Assembly (NCBI RefSeq): GCF_036785885.1
Contig: NC_092326.1
Span: 4,526,001-4,590,000, forward strand
DNA: 64,000 bases
Reading direction: 5' to 3'
Origin: Coffea arabica
Lineage: Eukaryota; Streptophyta; Magnoliopsida; Gentianales; Rubiaceae
Below are positions 56,340 through 64,000 of the stretch, piece after piece (the first letter of the stretch is position 1; every line of letters starts with the position of its first letter). The notes under the pieces are model-generated. The model searched no databases, was not told where the DNA came from, and worked only from the letters and a program-made list of their open reading frames with translations. The translations under genes and the position numbers were made by a program.

Positions 56340-57131
56340 CAATCCTCTAAGTGATGAAGTAGTAGCGATCCGGACACTCTCTCTTTGCAGTACCATATAT
56401 CTGAAGATATTAAATCTTTCAATGAATATAATTCAGCCATATTCAGAATCACTTCTTAATTATTATTATTATGTGGCGAAAAAGTCACTGATGAAGACAT
56501 GTTAGAGAAGACATTTTCTACTTTTCATGTTTCTAATATGCTCCTGCAGCAGCAATATCGAGAGAAGGGATTTAAAAAATATTTTGAACTTATCGCATGT
56601 CTTCTTTTGGCTGAACAAAATAATGAATTATTGCTGAAAAATCATGAATCCCGACCAACTGGTGCAAGTCCATTCCCCGACGTGAATGCGACTCAATTTC
56701 AAAATTCTGGTCGAGGTCGTGGACGTGGCCGTAGAGGTGATCGTTGTGGAGGCCGTGGACATGGCCGTGCCCGTGGACGCGATCGTAGCAGATTTGTGCC
56801 ACGTGAAAATTATAATCGTAGCAAACAATAACATATTTTTCAAAAGAGAAGAAATAACTACTATCAGAAAAATAGAGAAAAGAAATTTTATGAAGAAAAA
56901 TGCTACCGGTGTGGTATGGAAGGTCATTGGTCCCTTACCTGTTGTTCGGCCGGGCATCTTGTTGATCTCATTCAAGTATCATTGAAAAAGAAAGACAAAG
57001 GCGTTGAGACAAATTTCATTGATCAAACGAATGACTATGATAATGGTGATGACGCTGATATGACACACGTCGATGTAGCTAATTTTTTTGAGCATCCTGA
57101 AGATGTAAACAAATATCCCATAATTATTTAG
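56340..57131 (+). pseudogene. Unit B1 copia gag, inverted relative to pol
   Basis: The plus strand reads NEYNSAIFRITS then a stop. A frame from 56499 follows (LEKTFSTFHVSNMLLQQQYR to an RG-rich run with GRGRGRGRRGDRCGGRGHGR and a stop at 56829). After a frameshift comes an intact zinc knuckle CYRCGMEGHWSLTC (CX2CX4HX4C) and an end at 57129-57131. It lacks the two nonsense marks of the A units. The N-terminus is truncated at the same place as in A1. Confidence 0.88.
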
Positions 57132-57232
57132 ATATTTTTATGATGTTTTATATCTTTCATATAATATTCTTTTCATTGAATATTTATTTTCGCATCTTTA
57201 TTAATATTTATTTTTGTTTGAAATTTTCTTCC

Positions 57233-57535
57233 TGAAGAAGAAATTGAAGAAGTAGAAAAAAGGAAAATGATATTCTTATATTTCAACAAATACCAAAGTC
57301 ATCTCAAAGGGTGTCAATTTACCTCTATATATAGGTACTACAAGATCAAATATACATAAATTCTATTAAACACCCACTACTACATGAATATGAAGAAAAA
57401 ACCTATCAAACGGTTTCTCCACTACATGAATAGATTTACGGATTGTAACTTCTATACATAATGTAGCCATAAAATCATGAATTAATCCTCTTGGAAATAC
57501 AAAGGGACATCAACATTTTTTGTTATTTCATAACA
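57233..57535 (-). repeat. LTR of array unit A2
   Basis: 303 bp; polypurine CAAGGGGGAG precedes its minus-strand start, as in A1. Confidence 0.85.
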
Positions 57536-57674
57536 CTCCCCCTTGAATGCCTATTACACAAAAAATACGTCTCGTTAAAACTTTACTAGGGAAAAATCCA
57601 TCGGGACAAAAATCTTTGTGAAGGAAAAAGAGTACACTATTCTTGTGTATTAATTTCTCCCCCTGATGCAAATA

Positions 57675-58950
57675 TCATTTGAGATCTTTTAATCGTCGCA
57701 TTCCAATACTCTTTACCAATTTTTCAAATGTCGCAGTTGGTAATGGCTTGGTAAATAAATCTGCCAGATTATAAATCAAAGCAGAATTTTGTCTTTCCAA
57801 AATCTTTAATTTCAAATTCTTTTTTGAAATATTCAACACTATTTTGAATCTCTTAAGGAGTTCCAATTAAATTTAGATCAACTTATACCGTAATTATCAC
57901 AAAATTTGATCCATTTTTTTAATAAAACACATGGACATATTGGATCATTGGTATAACCATCTTTAGTCAGACATTCATTGAAGCAGTTATACCACATTAG
58001 TCCAAATTGTTTGAACTCATACAAAACCTTTTGTAATTTAATAGAATAAATATCTTTAAGAGTTGATTTGCATGCTTCAGGCATGTTAAATTCTTCGGGG
58101 ATTCTCATAGAAATATTATTTTTAAGATTTCCATATAAATATGCAGTAATAATGTCCATTAGACGCATATCTAATTTTTCATGTACTGCAAAATTCATAA
58201 GATATCTAAATGTGATAGCATCCATTACAGGTGAATACGTTTCATCATAATCAAATCCAGGATTTTGTGAAATTTCTTGGGCTACATGTCTTGATTTATA
58301 CCTCACAATTTCATTTTTCTCATTTCTTTTTCTCAAAAAATCCATTTATATCCTACTAGCTTTACACCTTCAGGTGTTTAGACTACAAGTCCAAAAATTT
58401 TTCTTTTAGCCAGTGAGTTCAATTTAGATTGGATCGCATCATTCCATTTTGGCCAATAATTTCTACGTCGATATTCATCAACCGATCTAGGTTTCTGACC
58501 CTCGTCCTCTGCCATAATATCAAGTGCTACGTTATATGTAAAAATATTATCAATAATTATTTCTTTTCGATTCCAACTTTTTATTGGAGTGACAAAATTT
58601 ATTGAATTTTCAATAATTTCATTCTATTCAAGAATTGGCTCTTTAGGAGCGACCTCTTCACGAGGTTGAATTTTATCACTAATTATTGATTCATCTACGA
58701 CTCTTTTCTTTCGAGAATTTTTATCTTTAGAACCAAGAGGTCTCCCACGCTTCAGGCGTGCTTTAGACTCATTAGCACTTGTAATTTGTTCTTCAGGATT
58801 ATCGATTTTAATCGGAGCATTTTCAGCAATAATATGTGATTTAATAACTCTTTTGGAGTCATTAAATGCATCTGGTAATTGATTTGTAATTTTTTACTAA
58901 TGTATAATCCTTTGAATTTCTAATTCACATTCTTTAGTACCAGAATCAAG
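57675..58950 (-). pseudogene. Unit A2 copia pol remnant with ~0.8-kb deletion
   Basis: The RNase H tail (NLADLFTKPLPTATFEKLVK, SIGMRRLKDLK-stop at 57675) joins at about 57772 directly to sequence that in A1 and B1 lies ~0.8 kb further along. The RNase H core and the RT C-terminus are lost. The reverse transcriptase block 58345-57878 (VRYKSRHVAQEISQNPGFDY, ITFRYLMNFAVHEKLDMRLM) is open for 155 codons. Confidence 0.9.
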
Positions 58951-59745
58951 GAAATTCAATGATATTTTCCAAGCGATTTCCTTTTTCGGTTGATTTTTGC
59001 AAAAGCCTTGTATTATTTCCCGATAGTTATCGAGCGTGTCCGCATCCTCAATGTGAGCACTAAATTTCTTAGATAATCTACATAAGACCAGAAGTCATTA
59101 GTGTAATCTTTTGGGTAATACACCACTGGTTCAGTAACCAAACCTAGTTGCACTTTTAGTTCCGCTACTTTTTTTTTTGCCGCTGAATAGAAGGATAATA
59201 AAAGACAGCATTACAAATGCTAGGTTGGTTAGCATGTTGAATCCGAGATGTCCAAGTTCCGACATTGATTGTTAAAGTTCGTATTCTCCTTTTCATCTTT
59301 CGATGAGCACGAATGACAATTTCCTAACGCTCTTCAGGCGTCAAGAGGAAAGGATGGTACTTCAGTTTTGGCCGCAGAAAATCCCTCACACTACAAAAAT
59401 AATCATACTCCGCTTGTAAAAGGCTCGGATGAGGTTGTGGAAGCGTGTCTTTGAACATTTGATAGAGAGAGTTCATATCAAGCACATTGCGCCTTTTTCA
59501 CTATTTTTTCTCCTTTCTACAATCAAATTTAATCAAGAACAGCTTTACTTTTCCTCCAACCACAAAAATTTTGTTCCCCGTTATGTCGCCGTGGCAAATT
59601 TTCATCTTTGAAATATCTCCAACACACGAGATGATGCCCCTCCATTAAGAGAAATACTTTATCATCATGGGATGCATGATGCAGCTCCCAGAAATATGCG
59701 CTGAAGGAACTGTCAATCCTCTAAGTGATGAAGTAGTAGCGATCC
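58950..59745 (-). pseudogene. Unit A2 captured kinase-KEN fragment
   Basis: Closely similar to the A1 copy and at the same relative place (offset 7509 bp), with stops and frameshifts. The junction with pol reads QGFCKNQPKKEIAWKI then SLNFLDSGTKECELEIQRII on the minus strand, so the captured segment seems to end within a few codons of the LNFLDS stretch. Confidence 0.6.
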
Positions 59746-60484
59746 GAACACTCTCTCTTTGCAGTACCATATATCTGAAGATATTAAATCTATCAATGAA
59801 TATAATTCAGCCATATTCAGAATCACTTCTTAATTATTATTATGTGACGAAAAAGTCACTGATGAAGACATGTTAGAGAAGACATTTTCTACTTTTCATG
59901 TTTCTAACATGCTCCTGCGGCAGCAATATCGAGAAAAGGGATTTAAAAAATATTCTGAACTTTTCGCATGTCTTCTTTTAGTTGAACAAAATAATTAATT
60001 ATTGCTGAAAAATCATGAGTCCCGACCAACTGGTGCAAGTCCATTCCCCGACGTGAAAGCGACTCAATTTCAAAATTCTGGTCGAGGTCGTGGATGTGGC
60101 CGTAGAGGTAGGCGTGGACGTGGACGTGGACACGATCATAGTAGATTTGTGCCCCGTAAAAATTATAACCGTAGCAAATAATAAAATATTTTTCAAAAAA
60201 GGAAAAATAACTACGATAAAAAAAATGGAGAAAAGAAAGTTTATGAAGAAAAATGCTACCGGTGTGGTATGGAAGGTCATTAGTCTCGTACCTGTCGTAC
60301 GGCCGAGAATCTTGTTGATCTCTATCAAGCATCATTGAAAAAGAAAGACAAAGGCGTTGAGACAAATTTCATTGATCAAACGAATAACTATGATGATGGT
60401 GGTGATGCTGATATGACACACCACAATGTAGCTGATTTTTTTGAGTATCCTGAAGATGTAAACGAATATCCCATGATTATTTAG
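59745..60484 (+). pseudogene. Unit A2 copia gag, inverted relative to pol
   Basis: Shares with A1 the TAA after EQNN (59995-59997) and the TAG in the zinc knuckle (GGTCATTAGTCT). It differs from A1 at scattered bases, which argues against an assembly duplicate. Confidence 0.88.
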
Positions 60485-60584
60485 ATATTTTTATGATTTT
60501 TTATATCTTTTATGTAATTTTCTTTCCATTGAATATTTATTTTCGCATCTTTATTAATATATATTTTTGTTTGAAATTTTCTTT

Positions 60585-60885
60585 CTGAAAAAGAAATTGA
60601 AGAAGTAGAGAAATGGAAAATGATATTCTTATGTTTCAACAAATACCAAAGTCATCTCAAATGGTGTCAATGTATCTCTATATATAGGTACTACAAGATC
60701 AAAGATACATATATTCTATTAAATACCCACTACTACAAGAATATGAAAAAACCTATGAAACAGTTTCTCCACTACATGAATAGATTTATGGATTGTAACT
60801 TCTATACATAATGTAGCCATAAAATCATCAATTAATCCTCTAGGAAATACAAAGGGACATTAACATTTTTAGTTATTTCATAACA
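60585..60885 (-). repeat. LTR of array unit B2
   Basis: 301 bp, most like the B1 LTR (CATCTCAAATGGTGTCAATG, TAAATACCCACTACTAC). Confidence 0.85.
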
Positions 60886-61024
60886 CCCCTCCTGGGATGT
60901 CCATTACACAAAGAATATGCCTTGTTAAAACCTTACTAGGAAAAAATTCATCGGGACAGAAACTTTAGTGAAGGAAAAAGAGTACACTATTCTTGTGTAT
61001 TAATTTCTCCCCCTGATGCAAATA

Positions 61025-63100
61025 TCATTTGAGATCTTTTAATCGTCGCATTCCAATACTCTTTACCAATTTTTCAAATGTCGCAGTTGGTAATGGCTTG
61101 GCAAATAAATCTGTCAGATTATTATCTGATCGGATTGTTGAACATCAATTTCATCATTCTTTTGCAAATCATGAGTAAAAAAGAATTTTGGTGAAATCTG
61201 TTTCGTCCTATCTCCTTTAATATATCCTCCTTTCAATTGAGCTATACAAGTTGCATTGTCTTCATATAATATAGTTCGAGAATTTTCTTTTTCAGAGGAT
61301 AACCCACAACATTTTCGGATATAGTGGGTCATTGATTTTAACCAAATACATTCTCGACTGGCTTCATGAATTGCTATTATTTCAACATGATTCGATGAAG
61401 TGGCGGCTAGTGATTGCTTTGTAGATCGCCAAGAAATGGCTGTGCCTCCATATGTAAATAAATAACCAGTCTAAGATCTTACTTTATGCGAGTTGGATAA
61501 ATATCCGGCATCAGCATAACCAACCAATTCAGGTTTGGATTCATTTGAATAAAATAAACCAAGATCAATTGTTTCTTGGAGATAGCGAAAAAAATGTTTA
61601 ATACCATTCCAATGTCGTCTTGTAGGCGAGAAACTAAATCTTACTAATAAATTTACTACAAATGATATACCAGGTCTTGTACAATTAGTAAGATACATTA
61701 GTGCACCAATTGCACTGAGATATGATACTTCAGAACCAATTATTTTTTTATTTTCCACTCGTGCTCTAAAAGGATCCTTATTAGGATGTAATGATCTGAC
61801 AACCATTGGAGTACTCAATGTATGTGATTTATCTATGTAAAATCACTTTAATATCCTCTGGGTATATGCAGTTTGGTGTACAAAAATTTCACCTTTCAAA
61901 TGCTCAATCTGTAAATCAAGACAGAATTTTGTCTTTTCAAAATCTTTAATTTCAAATTCTTTTTTCTAATATTCAACACTATTTTGAATATCTTCAAGAG
62001 TTCCAATTAAATTTAAATCAATTTATACCGCAATCATCACAAAATTTGATCCATTTTTTTAATAAAAACACATGGACATATTGGATCATTAGTATAACCA
62101 TCTTTAGTTAGACATTCATTGAGGCGGTTATACCACATTAGTCCAAATTGTTTGAACATATACAAAGACTTTTGTAATTTAATAGAATAAATATCTTTAT
62201 GAGTTGATTTGCATGCTTCAAGCATGTTAAATCCTTCGGCGATTCTCATATAAATATAATTTTCAAGATTTTCATATAAATATGCAGTAACATTGTCCAT
62301 TAGACGCATATCTAATTTTCATGTACTGCAAAACTCATAAGATATCTAAATATGATAGCATCCATTACAGGTGAATACGTTTCATCATAATGAAATCCAG
62401 GCTTTTGTGAAAATCCTTGGGCTACATGTCATGCTTTATACCTCACAATTTCATTTTTCTCATTTTTTTTCTCAAAAAATCCATTTATATCCTACTGGTT
62501 TTACACCTTCAGGTGTTTGGACTACAGGTCCAAAAACTTTTCTTTTAACTAGTGAGTCCAATTCAGATTGGATCGCATCTTTCTATTTTGGCCAATCATT
62601 TCTACGTCGACATTCATCAACCAATCTATGCTCCTGATTCTCGTCCTCTGCCATAATATCAAGTGCTACGTTATATGCAAAAATATTATCAATAATTATT
62701 TCTTTTCGATTCCAGCTTTTTCTTGGAGTGACAAAATTTATTGAATTTTCTATAATTTCATTCTATTCAAGAATTGGCACTTTAGGAGCGATCTCTTCAC
62801 GAGGTTGAATTTTGTCACTAATTATAGATTCATCTACTTCTCTTTTCTTTTGAGAATTTTAATTATTCAAACAAAGAGGTTTCCCACGCTTCAGGCGTAT
62901 TTTAGACTCATTAGCACTTGTAATTTATTTTTCAAGGTTATCGATTTTAATCGGAGCATTTTCAGAAAGAATATGTGATTTAGTAAATCTTTTGGAGTTA
63001 TTAAATGCATCCGGTAATTGATTTGCAATTTTTTACAAATGTATAATCCTTTGAACTTCTAATTCACATTCTTTAGTACGAGAATCAAGGAAATTCAATG
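61025..63100 (-). pseudogene. Unit B2 copia pol remnant
   Basis: Each open piece repeats that of B1 at +7510 bp: 62309-62037, 61818-61471 and 61332-61114. It keeps the B-type one-base deletion and the RNase H segment that A2 has lost. Confidence 0.9.
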
Positions 63101-63845
63101 ATTTTTTTCAAGCGATTTCCTTTTTTGGTTGATTTTTGTAAAAGTCTTGTATTATTTCCCGATAGTTATCGAGCATGTCCGCATCCTCAATGTGAGCACT
63201 AAATTTCTTAGATAATCTACATAAGACCAGATGTCATTAGTGTAATCTTTTGCGTAATACACCACTGGTTCAGTAACCAACCTAGTTGCGTTTTTAGTTC
63301 CGCTGCTTTTTTTTCTTGCTGAATGGAAGGATAATAAAAGACAGCGGTACAGATGCTAGGTTGGTTAGCATGTTGAATCCGAGATGTCCAATTTCCGACA
63401 TTGATTGTTAAAGTCCGCATTCTCCTTTTCATCCTTCGATGAGCACGAATGACAATTTTCACACGCCCTTCATGCGTCCAGAGGAAAGGATGGTACTTCA
63501 GTTTTGGCCGCAGAAAATCTCTCACATTACAAAAATAATCATACTCCGCTTGTAAAAGGCTCGGATGAGGTTGTGGAAGCGTGTCTTTGAACATTTGATA
63601 GAGAGAGTTCATATCAAGCACATTGCGCCTTTTCCACTCTTTTTCCTCATTTCTACAATCAAATTTAATCAAGAACAGCTTTACTTTTCCTCCAGCCACA
63701 AAAATTTTGTTCCCCGTTATGTCGCCGTGGCAAATTTTCATTTTCGAAATATCTCCAAAACACGAGATTATGCCCCTCCATTAAGAGAAATACTTTGTCA
63801 TCATGGGATGCATGATGCTCCCAGAAATATGCGCTGAAGGTACTG
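63100..63845 (-). pseudogene. Unit B2 captured kinase-KEN fragment
   Basis: 174 codons open from 63741 to 63217, nearly identical to B1 (same ICHGDITG loop and YHPFLW block, same downstream frameshift AACCAACC). That the same 174-codon frame stays open in both B units while pol and gag nearby are broken is of note, though recent duplication alone can explain it. Confidence 0.62.
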
Positions 63846-63884
63846 TCATCCTCTGAGTGATGAAGTAGTAGCGATCCGGACACT

Positions 63885-64000
63885 CTCTTTTTGCAGTATC
63901 ATATATCTGAAGATATTAAATCTTTCAACGAATATAATTCAGCCATATTCAGAATCACTTCTCAATTATCATTATGTGGCGAAAAAGTCACTGATGAAAA
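63885..64000 (+). pseudogene. Unit B2 copia gag, truncated by the window end
   Basis: Plus-strand start of the gag homology (NEYNSAIFRI), then an open stretch to the window edge. It continues outside. Confidence 0.8.

Larger units (their letters stand above)
48939..64000 (-). mobile_element. Tandem array of chimeric copia-derived retroelements (A1-B1-A2-B2)
   Basis: Four units each contain, from left to right, an LTR, the minus-strand pol end, a minus-strand kinase/KEN-like fragment, and a plus-strand gag. The pol 3' landmark TAATTTCTCCCCCTGATGCA recurs at 49361, 53491, 57651 and 61001 (spacing 4130, 4160, 3350). Units 1 and 3 share marks that units 2 and 4 lack, and the reverse holds, with a constant 7.51-kb offset, so the array is a duplicated dimer. 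Adjacent units share one LTR, as expected when elements multimerise by LTR recombination. The array continues beyond the window. Confidence 0.92.

Noticed and set aside
48939..64000. Possibility that the second A-B dimer is an assembly duplicate
   Set aside because: A2 has a private ~0.8-kb deletion and scattered base differences from A1, and B2 differs from B1, so they are distinct loci. Read depth should still confirm it.
1..64000. tRNA, rRNA, CRISPR array, bacterial operon or organelle insertion
   Set aside because: No cloverleaf, rRNA core, spaced direct repeats or plastid/mitochondrial gene was seen. The tRNA-like signals are primer-binding sites of retroelements.

Overview
The window looks like nuclear DNA of a flowering plant, most likely a eudicot. 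It is AT-rich, its genes are split by GT-AG introns, and plant retrotransposons and DNA transposons fill the space between and inside genes. I cannot name the species. Three host genes read as intact: a CorA-like magnesium-transporter-family gene (+, coding 11676-25264, seven coding exons, 573 aa), a DUF716/TMEM45-type membrane protein gene (-, 32933-35600, 274 aa) and the zeta subunit of the COPI coat (-, 42493-46527, 177 aa). A CDC20-type WD40 gene between them (-, 30244-32052) is a pseudogene. These genes are neighbours only; nothing suggests a shared pathway.

Layout. 1-9680 is transposon territory. A 7.44-kb Mutator-like element (377-7820, 9-bp target duplication) carries FAR1 and SWIM zinc-finger pieces but no transposase core, and it split a 130-bp tandem duplication. 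A ~1-kb fold-back element with a polypyrimidine left arm and a polypurine right arm follows. 9680-25700 is the CorA-like gene. Its first large intron holds a decayed Ty1/copia element (14095-17872). Its fifth large intron holds a three-level nest: a TIR element with a hAT element inside it and a MITE inside that. 25900-29600 has a Stowaway-type MITE, an orphan tRNA-iMet primer-binding site and a solo LTR with target duplication. 30200-37300 holds the CDC20 pseudogene and the DUF716 gene. 37700-42400 holds a fold-back MITE, a SINE-like insertion, a long-TIR Mutator-like fold-back element and a field of diverged ~100-bp repeats. The COPI zeta gene follows. 46862-48525 is a second three-level nest: hAT, then a long-TIR Mutator-like element, then a MITE.

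48939-64000 is the most unusual part. It is a tandem array of four ~4.1-kb copia-derived units separated by ~300-bp LTRs. In each unit the reverse transcriptase/RNase H end of pol lies on the minus strand, the gag lies inverted on the plus strand, and between them sits a minus-strand fragment that resembles the kinase plus KEN ribonuclease module of IRE1/RNase L proteins. The units fall into two types arranged A-B-A-B with a 7.51-kb offset, so the array is a duplicated dimer (a higher-order repeat). Shared nonsense and frameshift marks support this order of events. This chimeric, tandemly amplified, gene-carrying retroelement is the best candidate for something undescribed.
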